Source: CALELF01 sp045617925
Lineage (GTDB): Bacteria; Synergistota; Synergistia; Synergistales; Synergistaceae
Direction: 5' to 3'
Assembly: GCA_045617925.1 (NCBI GenBank)
Contig: JAZLJR010000051.1
Coordinates: forward strand, 1-33,762
Length of the DNA: 33,762 bases
The position numbers and the translations under genes were made by a program. Shown here one piece after another: positions 1 through 7,016 of this stretch (the stretch's first letter is position 1; the number at the start of each line of letters is the position of its first letter). Under the pieces are notes generated by a model. That model saw only the letters and a program-made list of their open reading frames with translations. It was not told the origin of the DNA and ran no database searches.

Positions 1-381
1 AAGACCGATAAAACCGCTTGCGTGGCAACCTGGCACAGCGATTCTTTTGGCAGTTTTCAAGCGTGCTGTGAAGTCGGCAGAAAGCTCTGGAAAAGCGTAG
101 CACCAGCCCTCGTTTGTCCTGTGAGCAGTTGAGGTGTCTATCACCACTGTGTTGTTATTTTCTATCATAGACACAGATTCTCTTGCGGCGTCATCAGGCA
201 AGCAAAGGAAAGCTATATCTGCCTTGTTTAAGATTTCTTTTCTTGCTACTGGGTCTTTTCTCAATTCCTCTGACAAGGAAAGAAGTTCAAGGTCATTGCG
301 CTCTTCTAACCTTTCGTAAATGCGTAGCCCCGTTGTTCCTACACGTCCGTCAATAAAAACTTTCTTTTTGTTTTCTGACAT
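1..381 (-). CDS. argC: N-acetyl-gamma-glutamyl-phosphate reductase (short type), 3' part missing
   Basis: This is the N-terminal 127 residues of an ArgC protein, which reduces N-acetylglutamyl phosphate to the semialdehyde with NADPH in arginine biosynthesis in the cytoplasm. The protein opens with a nucleotide-binding stretch VFIDGRVGTTGLRIYERL, followed by FLCLPDDAARE, a DTSTAHR motif, and PGCHASGF, which contains the catalytic cysteine region. This pattern matches the shorter 'type 2' ArgC family better than the long form. The ATG at 379-381 is preceded by a good ribosome binding site (AGGAGTGG) and by a near-consensus promoter. The gene runs off the left edge, so its operon partners and C-terminus are unknown. 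The family assignment is confident; the subtype is from memory of the motifs. Confidence 0.88.
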   Translation of the reverse strand, partial: MSENKKKVFIDGRVGTTGLRIYERLEERNDLELLSLSEELRKDPVARKEILNKADIAFLCLPDDAARESVSMIENNNTVVIDTSTAHRTNEGWCYAFPELSADFTARLKTAKRIAVPGCHASGFIGL

Positions 382-423
382 TTATTCCACTCCTTTTATC
401 TAATTTGCAATAAATAATGGCGA

Positions 424-452
424 ATTATATGGCAAAGTGAAGAATCTTGCAA
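424..452 (-). promoter_or_regulatory. Sigma-70-type promoter for argC
   Basis: On the minus strand a -35 box TTGCAA (447-452) and a perfect -10 box TATAAT (424-429) are separated by 17 bp. They lie about 40 bp upstream of the argC start codon. Confidence 0.75.
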
Positions 453-503
453 GTTTATGGCAGAAAATTTTTAACAAAAAATCAGCCATAAGAAGCAAAA
501 TAA

Positions 504-537
504 AAAAAAGACGCAAGGTTAATCTTGCGTCTTTTTT
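504..537 (-). terminator. Rho-independent terminator after the M20 gene
   Basis: A perfect hairpin AAGACGCAAG / CTTGCGTCTT with a 6-nt loop is flanked by A and T runs on both sides, so it could act in both directions. By position it ends the minus-strand transcript of the M20 amidohydrolase. The rest of the 382-650 gap holds only the argC promoter and AT-rich sequence. Confidence 0.85.
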
Positions 538-650
538 ATATATGTAACGTAAATGTCACATGGTCAAAAGTTGCAATTCAGTAATAGCAAGGTAAAAATA
601 GCCGAAAATCTTAAAAAATTTTGAGAATTTTTACTGTGATTTGGGAAAAT

Positions 651-1838
651 TTATGCGTTTAAAAGTAAGTAAGCTCCCCAAGCTGCGGCGAAGGTAAGCA
701 TACTCTCTGGTATGTCATACCTTGGGTGATGTAGTGGATATTCCTTGCCAGTGCCAAGCATCATCACGACAGATGGAATGGCGGAGGAAATGTAGCTAAA
801 ATCTTCACCAGAAAGCACAGGGTGGTCAAGCCACTTTATGCCTTCTTTGCCGAAGAAAGGGATAGCCTTTTTTATTATATTTTTTACTAATTCTTTGTCG
901 TTTGAAACATTGGGATAATTTCTGGTGTATTCAACAGAGGCAATGCCACGGTTTGCCTTGGCAATAGCAGGCACAAGAGTTTCTATTCTTGACTGCACAA
1001 AGTCGCGAACATCTGTATTAAAGGTGCGAATTGTGCCCCAAAGTCCTGCAAATCCTGGAATGATATTGTAGGTTGAGCCAGCCTCTATCTTGCCAAAGGA
1101 AACAAGCGCCACGTCTCTTGGGTCTATTTCTCGTGCAAGCATCGTCTGTATTGCCACTAATATATTTGCAGAAATCATAATAGGGTCAACTGCCAGATGA
1201 GGTTCTGCTGCATGTCCGGCTGTGCCTATTACATCAATATGAATTTTGTCAGAGATTGCTGTGATTGCTCCGTCTCTGAGGCAAAGTGTGCCATAGGGAA
1301 ATTCCTGTGACCAATTGACGGCAAAGGCACGTGTGATGCCGAAGTGTGAAAGAAAATCATTTTCCATCAAAGTTTTTGCGCCATTTCTGCCTTCACATGC
1401 AGGTTCAAATAAAATGACCACTCGCTTTGTTAATTTATCTGCAAAGCGCGATAATAATTTTACTGTCCCCACAAGAGCTGCCATTTCAGCATCGTGACCA
1501 GACGAGTGACAGACATTTGGGTCGCAAGAAGCAAAGTCTAGTCCGGTTTCTTCCATTACCTGCTCTCCGTCCATTGCTGCACGCAGCAGGACAGCGTCTC
1601 CTTCAATATCCTCGCGGATAACGGCGATGACGCTAGTTTCTATGGCGAAGCCTCTGATTAATCGAACATTTGGTAAACCTTGCAAGGCTTCTACAATTTT
1701 GCTTGCCGTTAAATGTTCTTCCATGGCAAGCTCTGGAAACTGGTGGAGAGTGCGACGTAGGGTTACAAGCTCAGCTGTGTCCTTTTCGGCTTCAGTGAGC
1801 AGAGCTTCTCCGAGGGAGGTTAATTCTTCGTTTGTCAT
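651..1838 (-). CDS. M20 (peptidase M20D-like) amidohydrolase with substituted active-site residues
   Basis: This 395-residue protein has the overall layout of M20D amidohydrolases, zinc enzymes that remove acyl groups from N-acyl amino acids or hippurate. Conserved features seen are LHQFPELAMEE near residue 32, a lid/dimerisation segment with GHAAEPH at 208-214, GEDFSY and PLHHPRYD near the C-terminus. However, the usual HACGHD motif reads HSSGHD (Cys to Ser113), the catalytic PAEEG reads PACEG (general-base Glu to Cys148, while ligand Glu149 is kept), and the conserved LHV histidine aligns with Asn175. The family would predict a metal-dependent hydrolase, but several ligands and the base seem lost, so function is uncertain. 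The ATG has a strong GGAGGT site. It lies just downstream of tRNA-Arg and may share its transcript. Confidence 0.8.
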   Translation of the reverse strand: MTNEELTSLGEALLTEAEKDTAELVTLRRTLHQFPELAMEEHLTASKIVEALQGLPNVRLIRGFAIETSVIAVIREDIEGDAVLLRAAMDGEQVMEETGLDFASCDPNVCHSSGHDAEMAALVGTVKLLSRFADKLTKRVVILFEPACEGRNGAKTLMENDFLSHFGITRAFAVNWSQEFPYGTLCLRDGAITAISDKIHIDVIGTAGHAAEPHLAVDPIMISANILVAIQTMLAREIDPRDVALVSFGKIEAGSTYNIIPGFAGLWGTIRTFNTDVRDFVQSRIETLVPAIAKANRGIASVEYTRNYPNVSNDKELVKNIIKKAIPFFGKEGIKWLDHPVLSGEDFSYISSAIPSVVMMLGTGKEYPLHHPRYDIPESMLTFAAAWGAYLLLNA

Positions 1839-1866
1839 TTTTTACCTCCAAAATATGATAAAAAAA

Positions 1867-1943
1867 TGGCGTCCCCGGGCGGATTCGAACCGCCGACCTT
1901 TCGCTTAGGAGGCGAACGCTCTATCCTGCTGAGCTACGGAGAC
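1867..1943 (-). tRNA. tRNA-Arg (anticodon CCT)
   Basis: A 77-nt cloverleaf on the minus strand has acceptor arms GTCTCCG/CGGGGAC, an anticodon stem TTCGC/GCGAA around loop CTCCTAA (anticodon CCT, reading AGG), a T arm with GGTTCGAATCC, and an encoded CCA end. Confidence 0.95.
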
Positions 1944-1981
1944 ACGGCGTGTATTTAGTTACATAAAAATAAAATTAAAAA

Positions 1982-2003
1982 AGAGAGTGCCTAGACACTC
2001 TCT
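1982..2003. terminator. Hairpin terminator between tRNA-Leu and tRNA-Arg
   Basis: A perfect 8-bp stem AGAGAGTG/CACTCTCT with a 6-nt loop is followed by a T8 run on the plus side and by T-rich sequence on the minus side. It follows tRNA-Leu in the minus-strand direction. If it terminates fully, tRNA-Arg needs its own promoter, which I could not identify with confidence. Confidence 0.7.
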
Positions 2004-2028
2004 TTTTTTTGAGGGATTATTTTCTAAA

Positions 2029-2113
2029 TGGTGCCGGAGACGAGAATCGAACTCGTATGGGTTGCCCCACACGCCCCTCAAACGTGCGTGTCTACCAATT
2101 CCACCACCCCGGC
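2029..2113 (-). tRNA. tRNA-Leu (anticodon GAG)
   Basis: An 85-nt class II tRNA on the minus strand has acceptor GCCGGGG/CTCCGGC, an anticodon stem CACGT/GCGTG around loop TTGAGGG (anticodon GAG), a long variable arm (GGGGCAACCC), a T arm with GTTCGATTC, and encoded CCA. Confidence 0.94.
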
Positions 2114-2144
2114 AAGTAACAAGCACTTGCGTGCAACGCCCGTG

Positions 2145-2173
2145 ATTATATCCATTTTAATTAGTTTCGTCAA
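2145..2173 (-). promoter_or_regulatory. Promoter for tRNA-Leu
   Basis: A -35 box TTGACG and a -10 box TATAAT are separated by exactly 17 bp on the minus strand. They lie about 32 bp upstream of the tRNA-Leu 5' end. Confidence 0.78.
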
Positions 2174-2246
2174 GGGGGAAGAACAAAAAATATCCAAAAT
2201 ATTTTCTGCTTTCCCCGTGTGCTTTACAGTTTTACCCTTTGGCTTG

Positions 2247-2690
2247 TTAAAGCTCCTTGATTACAAGTCCAGCTTCTCTCAAAAGGCTTGTGCCTATTTC
2301 ATCTGGATAAGGGTTTGCATAAACAATTTTTCCTATGCCAGCGTTGATGATAGCCTTTGCGCAAAAGGCACAAGGCTGATGTGTGCAGTATAGAGTGGCG
2401 CCATTTGTTGATGTACCGACCAATGCAGCCTGTGCAATAGCGTTTATTTCTGCATGGCTTCCACGGCAAAATTCGTGTCTTTCGCCAGACGGAATATCAT
2501 TTTTCTGACGAATACAGCCGGTCAGTTTGCAGTGAGGAGTGTTTTTAGGTGAACCGTTATAGCCAGTAGAAATTATGTGATTATCCTTTACAATAACTGC
2601 ACCTACGGCACGTCTGAGGCAAGTGCTACGCTTTGCTGCAACAGTAGCCATTTCCATAAAATATTCATCCCATGTTGGTCTGTCGTCCAT
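2247..2690 (-). CDS. dCMP deaminase (ComEB-like)
   Basis: This 147-residue cytidine/deoxycytidylate deaminase converts dCMP to dUMP for thymidylate synthesis. The zinc site is visible as HAE (His79, Glu81) and PCxxC (Cys107, Cys110), and the N-terminal RPTWDEYFMEMA segment is typical of the dCMP deaminase family. The ATG at 2688-2690 has a strong GGAGGTT ribosome binding site 5 nt upstream. The frame stays open further upstream, but that extension runs through the antisense of tRNA-Pro and has no ribosome binding site of its own, so it is rejected. The gene stands alone between the tRNA-Leu promoter and a divergent tRNA-Pro promoter. Confidence 0.9.
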   Translation of the reverse strand: MDDRPTWDEYFMEMATVAAKRSTCLRRAVGAVIVKDNHIISTGYNGSPKNTPHCKLTGCIRQKNDIPSGERHEFCRGSHAEINAIAQAALVGTSTNGATLYCTHQPCAFCAKAIINAGIGKIVYANPYPDEIGTSLLREAGLVIKEL

Positions 2691-2744
2691 TTGTAACCTC
2701 CTAAATTTAAGCGTTTTTGTTTTTTCCTTATTTAAATTTGGGTG

Positions 2745-2753
2745 ATTATAACA
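2745..2753 (-). promoter_or_regulatory. Extended -10 element for the dCMP deaminase gene
   Basis: The minus strand reads TGTTATAAT, an extended -10 box, about 55 bp upstream of the start codon. No good -35 box is seen. The region is shared back-to-back with the tRNA-Pro promoter. Confidence 0.5.
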
Positions 2754-2772
2754 CAAAACTAAAAAAAAATAC

Positions 2773-2800
2773 TTGCTAATATTAAAAATTGTGGTAGAAT
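2773..2800 (+). promoter_or_regulatory. Promoter for tRNA-Pro
   Basis: TTGCTA (2773-2778) and TAGAAT (2795-2800), 16 bp apart, lie 17 bp before the tRNA 5' end. Confidence 0.6.
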
Positions 2801-2817
2801 ATCTCCTCGTGAAGTGA

Positions 2818-2896
2818 CGGGATGTAGCGCAGTCTGGTTTAGCGCACCTGCTTTGGGAGCAGGGGGTCGTCGGTTCGAATCCGACCATCCCGACCA
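2818..2896 (+). tRNA. tRNA-Pro (anticodon TGG)
   Basis: A 79-nt cloverleaf has acceptor CGGGATG/CATCCCG, an anticodon stem CCTGC/GCAGG around loop TTTGGGA (anticodon TGG), a T arm with GGTTCGAATCC and encoded CCA. Confidence 0.95.
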
Positions 2897-2914
2897 TTTT
2901 TTTTATTGTAAATT

Positions 2915-2942
2915 AAACAGACACGATTTCTCGTGTCTGTTT
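2915..2942. terminator. Bidirectional terminator between tRNA-Pro and the DUF2156 gene
   Basis: A 12-bp perfect stem AAACAGACACGA/TCGTGTCTGTTT closes a 4-nt loop and is followed by a T run. It serves tRNA-Pro (plus) and can serve the convergent DUF2156 operon (minus), whose stop codon is only 4 nt away. Confidence 0.85.
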
Positions 2943-2945
2943 TTT

Positions 2946-3857
2946 TTATAAGGTTATTTGAACATCATATATTTTGGCAAATCCGTCTGGGTGGTAGCTC
3001 ATTTTTGCGTGTCGTAGTCCAGCGTCTCCCATGTCCTCTTCACGGTTTACGATTTTTATTTCAGGGTGTTCGGGCAAAATATGTGTCAAAAATTCCTTGC
3101 TGATTCCTTGGTAAAGCCCGTGGATTTTTGAATTTGCTTTCTCAATATGAATGATTATGCTAGAGCCTACAATTTCTCCTATTGTGTAGGCAACTATTTC
3201 ATCATTGACAGTAATAACTCCGCCTTGCAGATATTTTGGGCAAAAGAAATCCCAGTTAGAGAGCATATAGTCAATTAACACGTTCTCTTTTGGTAAAAAA
3301 TGCCCCTTTATAGTTTCCTTGTCCATTTGTTTTTCAAGCCAAAGTTTTTGAAACTGTTTCACCTGTGGAACAAGATCAGTCGTCAAAGGAAGATAGGTGT
3401 ATTCAACGTGTTTTTTTAGAAAATTTAGATGATTGCGTTTCTTATCATATTTCCTGCCGGAGAGCGATGCAAAGGAAAAAGCATTATACAAATACTCCGA
3501 CATATCTCTGTTATCATGAGTTTCTAGCGAAAATTTGTCTTGCCAGACATTGAGCACTGCTTCTGGCACGTTGATAAAATTGATGTGTTTTGTGTCTGAA
3601 AAATATGTGTCAAAATATTCCTGCCAGTTTAGGGTGTTGTAATCTGCAAGAGGAGGCATATTTGGAATGTCCTCTTGAGGCAGAAAAACAAACATATTTT
3701 TGTCTGAGTCATAGACAATTTTTTGACCGTCAGTTTTCGTTCTGCGCCAAGAACAAAAGAAGCTGAAATTGGCAGACAATGGTGTCATCTGCTCGTGCAG
3801 CTTCCTATAAGGCGCAATGAAGTCTTTATCAAATTGTAAATCCAAAATTTGTTGCAT
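2946..3857 (-). CDS. DUF2156 / phosphatidylglycerol-lysyltransferase C-terminal-like protein
   Basis: This 303-residue cytoplasmic protein has no membrane segment. It resembles the DUF2156 (PF09924) family, a GNAT-fold domain also found at the C-terminus of lysyl-phosphatidylglycerol synthases. Family hallmarks are GRKYDKKRNHLNFLKK in the middle and the C-terminal VNREEDMGDAGLRHAKMSY. The stand-alone members have no well-established substrate; acyl or aminoacyl transfer is the likely chemistry from the fold only. The start has an AGGGA ribosome binding site. It is the second gene of a two-gene operon, 18 nt after the YkgJ-like gene. Confidence 0.75.
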   Translation of the reverse strand: MQQILDLQFDKDFIAPYRKLHEQMTPLSANFSFFCSWRRTKTDGQKIVYDSDKNMFVFLPQEDIPNMPPLADYNTLNWQEYFDTYFSDTKHINFINVPEAVLNVWQDKFSLETHDNRDMSEYLYNAFSFASLSGRKYDKKRNHLNFLKKHVEYTYLPLTTDLVPQVKQFQKLWLEKQMDKETIKGHFLPKENVLIDYMLSNWDFFCPKYLQGGVITVNDEIVAYTIGEIVGSSIIIHIEKANSKIHGLYQGISKEFLTHILPEHPEIKIVNREEDMGDAGLRHAKMSYHPDGFAKIYDVQITL

Positions 3858-3875
3858 TATTCCCTTTTTCCTCTT

Positions 3876-4388
3876 TTAGTCCTCCAGTGAACAAATCACG
3901 GGATAATCAGGCGTTATGCCATTTTCATATTCAACGGAAATATAAGGATGAGTGGCGAGATATTTTTTTATCGGCGTAACAAGTTCTTTTTGTGCAAAAT
4001 TACAAAGCTCCTTAGTTAGCTTACTACCGAGTGCACTGCAAGTTGTTTCAAAGACGAGCAGGTTTTTGCCTTCCTTTTTTATTACACGGAAAGGCCAAAT
4101 TTTGCATTGCAAAGGTTTTAACTCATTTGGCAAGGTGCAACCGCTTTTCTCGTCAAGGAAATTGCACGGCACAACTTCTTCAGGGGAGTTTGTTTTGTAA
4201 AGTTGCTCCAAATGCAGAGATAAAGCACCATTTTCTTTCGTAAAAAGTGGGGAATAAACAGCGTAATTTTCTAATTCTTCCAATTTCTCTATCGGAAAAT
4301 TTGGCACTTCCCAGAGGGATTTTCTGCTGAAAACACAGCAGAATTTGCACGAGGCGCATGTCTTTTTTTCGAGAATTTTGCTTAACAT
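3876..4388 (-). CDS. YkgJ-type cysteine-cluster protein
   Basis: This 170-residue protein begins with CxxCxxCC (Cys11, 14, 17, 18) and has further conserved cysteines in PCNFLDEKSGCTL and LKPLQCKIWPFR, the pattern of the PF03692 zinc- or iron-chelating cluster family (YkgJ). The biochemical role of this family is not established. There is no signal peptide. The ATG has a GAGGT-like site and a good promoter upstream, making this the first gene of an operon with the DUF2156 protein. The pairing suggests a shared role, but none can be named from sequence. Confidence 0.78.
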   Translation of the reverse strand: MLSKILEKKTCASCKFCCVFSRKSLWEVPNFPIEKLEELENYAVYSPLFTKENGALSLHLEQLYKTNSPEEVVPCNFLDEKSGCTLPNELKPLQCKIWPFRVIKKEGKNLLVFETTCSALGSKLTKELCNFAQKELVTPIKKYLATHPYISVEYENGITPDYPVICSLED

Positions 4389-4418
4389 AACCCTTACCTC
4401 ATAGTATCAATTGGCGTT

Positions 4419-4446
4419 ATTATAATCTATAAGAAACAATTTTCAA
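4419..4446 (-). promoter_or_regulatory. Promoter for the YkgJ-DUF2156 operon
   Basis: On the minus strand TTGAAA (4441-4446) and TATAAT (4419-4424) are 16 bp apart, about 30 bp before the start codon. Confidence 0.7.
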
Positions 4447-4497
4447 GTTTTTTAATTTTTTAATTGTGACTTGTGTGGAAGAGCAGAACAAAATATC

Positions 4498-4526
4498 TTG
4501 ACACATTACCTTTATAATATTACACT
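4498..4526 (+). promoter_or_regulatory. Promoter for the DUF805 gene
   Basis: A perfect TTGACA (4498-4503) is followed 17 bp later by TACACT (4521-4526). A perfect TATAAT also occurs at 4513-4518 but only 9 bp from this -35, so either the weaker -10 is used or the TATAAT works with another -35. Confidence 0.6.
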
Positions 4527-4568
4527 TTACGGCAGAAGTTATTGAAAATAACCTATGAGGTGATGTAA

Positions 4569-5054
4569 ATGGACAACATTAAGATGTTTTTTAGCATGAT
4601 GTGGTTTTATGTAACTACGTGTTTTAAGAAATGTTTTGATTTTTCTGGCAGAGCACGTAGGAAAGAATACTGGTTTTTTGTGCTTTTCACATGGATAGTG
4701 GGGAATTTGTTTTCGCTTGCCTATTCCATATTTGATATTCCTTTTATTGACATCTTGTCAAATATATATGCTATATTGGTCATTATCCCGACTTTGGCTG
4801 TAGCTTTTCGCCGTGTGCATGACATCGGTTATAGTGGCAATTATGTCGTGGCAGGGTATGTTTTGATATTAATTTCTGGTCTTGCTGGATTGTATCTTTT
4901 AGGAACAGAGGAAGGAATGTTCTTCCAAATTTTAGCTTGCGCACTTTTTGCTTTAGTGCTAGTTGTTATTTTTGCATACTTCTACTTCTTCACAAGGGAT
5001 AGCCAGCCAGGAGAAAATAAGTGGGGAGCAAATCCAAAGGAAATTAAAGCATAA
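4569..5054 (+). CDS. DUF805 family small membrane protein
   Basis: This 161-residue inner-membrane protein has four predicted hydrophobic segments and the DUF805 signature: an N-terminal FDFSGRARRKEYWFF stretch before the first helix, AFRRVHDIGYSG between helices, and a soluble end with RDSQPGENKWGANPK. The biochemical function of DUF805 (YhaH/YhaI family) is unknown. The ATG follows a GAGGTGAT site. It is a single gene ended by a shared bidirectional terminator with smpB. Confidence 0.88.
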   Translation: MDNIKMFFSMMWFYVTTCFKKCFDFSGRARRKEYWFFVLFTWIVGNLFSLAYSIFDIPFIDILSNIYAILVIIPTLAVAFRRVHDIGYSGNYVVAGYVLILISGLAGLYLLGTEEGMFFQILACALFALVLVVIFAYFYFFTRDSQPGENKWGANPKEIKA

Positions 5055-5068
5055 AAAAACGAATGTAA

Positions 5069-5115
5069 AAGAAGAGGGCACGGATTTTTGAACAAAATCT
5101 GTGCCCTCTTCTTGT
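5069..5115. terminator. Bidirectional terminator between DUF805 gene and smpB
   Basis: A long stem AGAAGAGGGCAC/GTGCCCTCTTCT, extended inward by A/T pairs, is flanked by A and T runs. The two convergent genes end within 20 nt of it. Confidence 0.88.
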
Positions 5116-5121
5116 TTTTAC

Positions 5122-5592
5122 TTAAAATTCACGATCTTTATTTTGCTTCATAGCTCGTGCAATTTCTCTTTTGCTGTCACGTTCTGCTGCTGCATCTCGT
5201 TTGTCGTGCAGTTGCTTTCCTCGTGCAACACCAAGCTCGAGCTTTGCTTTTTTGCCGTCTTTTATGTAAATTTGGAGTGGAACAAGGGTTAAGCCCTTTT
5301 CCTTTACCTTTTGTTGCAAACGTAAAATTTCAATTTTATGTGCAAGTAGTTTTCGTGGTCGTAGTGGATTTTTGTTGTAGATTGTGCCTGCTTCGTATGG
5401 ACTGATGTGCACATTCCAAAGCCAAAGTTCGCCCTTTTCAATGGAAGCGTAGCCGTCTTTCAAATTGACTTGTCCAGCACGAAGTGATTTTATCTCCGTG
5501 CCAAAAAGCACAAGCCCAACTTCTATGGAAGAAAGAATTGTGTAATCATGACGTGCTTTTCGGTTTTGTGCTACGATCTTGTCTTCAGGCAT
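5122..5592 (-). CDS. smpB: SsrA-binding protein SmpB
   Basis: SmpB binds tmRNA and brings it to stalled ribosomes for trans-translation. The 156-residue protein shows the family pattern: NRKARHDYTI at the N-terminus, LFGTEIKSLRAG, a KDGYASI segment, HISPYEAG, and a basic C-terminal tail (KRDAAAERDSKREIARAMKQ) that enters the decoding channel. Length is normal. The start has a modest AAAGGGAT site. It follows the NSS transporter gene by 39 nt and may be cotranscribed. No tmRNA gene is recognisable in the flanking sequence. Confidence 0.96.
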   Translation of the reverse strand: MPEDKIVAQNRKARHDYTILSSIEVGLVLFGTEIKSLRAGQVNLKDGYASIEKGELWLWNVHISPYEAGTIYNKNPLRPRKLLAHKIEILRLQQKVKEKGLTLVPLQIYIKDGKKAKLELGVARGKQLHDKRDAAAERDSKREIARAMKQNKDREF

Positions 5593-5631
5593 TTTTTATC
5601 CCTTTTGTGGCAAAACAACTACAATTTAATA

Positions 5632-6969
5632 TTACCACTTTCCTCCGTTGATGAGTAACACTGCCAAAAGTATTGGGGCGATGAAACGGCAGATGAAAAG
5701 CCATACAGGGTAAAGTTTGAATTTTACTGTGCCACCGTTTGTGATTTCGTCTTTTGCACCCTTTGTCCATACCCAGCCGACAAAAATGCAAATGAAAATT
5801 GCTGTCACTGGCATAAGCCAGTTGTTTATGACAAAATCTGCAGCATCAAGGAAGCCCTTGCCAAAAATTTTGGGGATAAGTGGTGTTTCTGCTAGAGCAG
5901 AAGGCACACCAAGGGCAAAAACAACAAGTCCCATTACTATTACAGAAACCTTTCGATTCATTTTCAACTGGTCAATTCCATATGCAACAACCACTTCAAA
6001 AAGTGCAATAGCAGATGTAATTGCCGCAATAAAGAAGAGAATGAAGAAGGCAATAGCGAACACCTTGCCAAATGGTATCTGTGCGAATACTTTTGGAAGT
6101 GTAATAAATGTCAGGCCTGCGCCGACATTTGGCACAACGTTGAATGCCATGCAAGCAGGAAAGATTACAAGTCCGGCTAGGAAAGCAACAAGAGTATCAA
6201 GCTCAACAACTGTGCATGCAAGGCCTGTAATTTTTTCATCTTTTCCTAGGTAACTGCCATAAGTGATAGCAATTCCCATAGCAAGCGATAAAGAGAAGAA
6301 TGCTTGTCCGGCAGCAACGAGCATACCTTCTATCCCAAGTTTGCTAAAATCTGGTATAAGGTAGAACTTAACTCCCTCTATGGAACCTGGCAAGGTAAGG
6401 GATCTTGCTACCAAAACAAGAAGAATTGCGAAAAGACATGGCATAAGGACCTTGCATATTTTTTCAATTCCATTTGAGACACCCTTAATTGTTATGCCAA
6501 CAACAATCAGCATATTTATAAGATGTAATGTAATATTCAATTTTGGATTTTTGATAAGAGCCATAAAAAATACATCTTCAGACGCATTAGTTTGAATTGC
6601 ATTAAGGAGCCCATCTAAGGCAAATTTTACATAATAAATTATCCAACCGGCAATAACAGAATAATATGACAAGATAACAAGTGCCGCAATAAAGCCAAAC
6701 CAACCAAAAATTGCCCAAAAATTTCCGCCAAGCTTCTTAAAAGAACCAACGGAGTCACTTCTTCCAGCACGCCCGATAGCCCACTCAGCAATAGTGATAG
6801 AAATTCCAACGGAAAAAACGATAAGCAAATAAAATGCTAAAAAGGCAGCGCCTCCGAATTTCCCTGTTACATAAGGAAATCTCCAAATGTTTCCAAGCCC
6901 AATTGCAGAACCTGCTGCAGCCATTAAAAAGCCAAAACGGCTTCCCCATTGTTCTCTTTTTTCTTCCAT
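5632..6969 (-). CDS. NSS family Na+-dependent amino-acid transporter, copy 1
   Basis: This 445-residue polytopic inner-membrane protein belongs to the neurotransmitter:sodium symporter family (LeuT/TnaT/MhsT type), which imports amino acids or related compounds with Na+. The family's TM1 motif GSAIGLGNIWRFPY is at residues 20-33, followed by GGAAFLAFYLL, and about 11 hydrophobic segments follow. The chosen ATG encodes MEEKREQW and has an AAAGGGG ribosome binding site across a T8 spacer; an upstream in-frame TTG lies before this site and is rejected. It lies 47 nt after a close paralog whose N-terminal residues are nearly the same, so the pair looks like a tandem duplication. Substrate cannot be read from sequence. 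Confidence 0.92.
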   Translation of the reverse strand: MEEKREQWGSRFGFLMAAAGSAIGLGNIWRFPYVTGKFGGAAFLAFYLLIVFSVGISITIAEWAIGRAGRSDSVGSFKKLGGNFWAIFGWFGFIAALVILSYYSVIAGWIIYYVKFALDGLLNAIQTNASEDVFFMALIKNPKLNITLHLINMLIVVGITIKGVSNGIEKICKVLMPCLFAILLVLVARSLTLPGSIEGVKFYLIPDFSKLGIEGMLVAAGQAFFSLSLAMGIAITYGSYLGKDEKITGLACTVVELDTLVAFLAGLVIFPACMAFNVVPNVGAGLTFITLPKVFAQIPFGKVFAIAFFILFFIAAITSAIALFEVVVAYGIDQLKMNRKVSVIVMGLVVFALGVPSALAETPLIPKIFGKGFLDAADFVINNWLMPVTAIFICIFVGWVWTKGAKDEITNGGTVKFKLYPVWLFICRFIAPILLAVLLINGGKW

Positions 6970-7016
6970 AAAAAAAACCCCTTTCAAACTATGTTGTTAC
7001 AACTGTAAATTTATGT

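Noticed and set aside
1627..2393. Plus-strand reading frames crossing the tRNA-Arg and tRNA-Leu genes
   Set aside because: Their distinctive peptides (RADSNRRPF, RIELVWVAPHAP) are the known artefacts of translating tRNA antisense; no ribosome sites and the strand is opposite to real genes.
2691..2897. In-frame N-terminal extension of the dCMP deaminase with a VGFEPTTPCSQ-like start
   Set aside because: This is the antisense of tRNA-Pro read as protein, a common false extension; the true ATG at 2690 has a strong ribosome binding site.
5069..5640. tmRNA (ssrA) gene next to smpB
   Set aside because: Flanking spaces are too short and filled by a terminator and the NSS gene; no tmRNA-like ends are visible.
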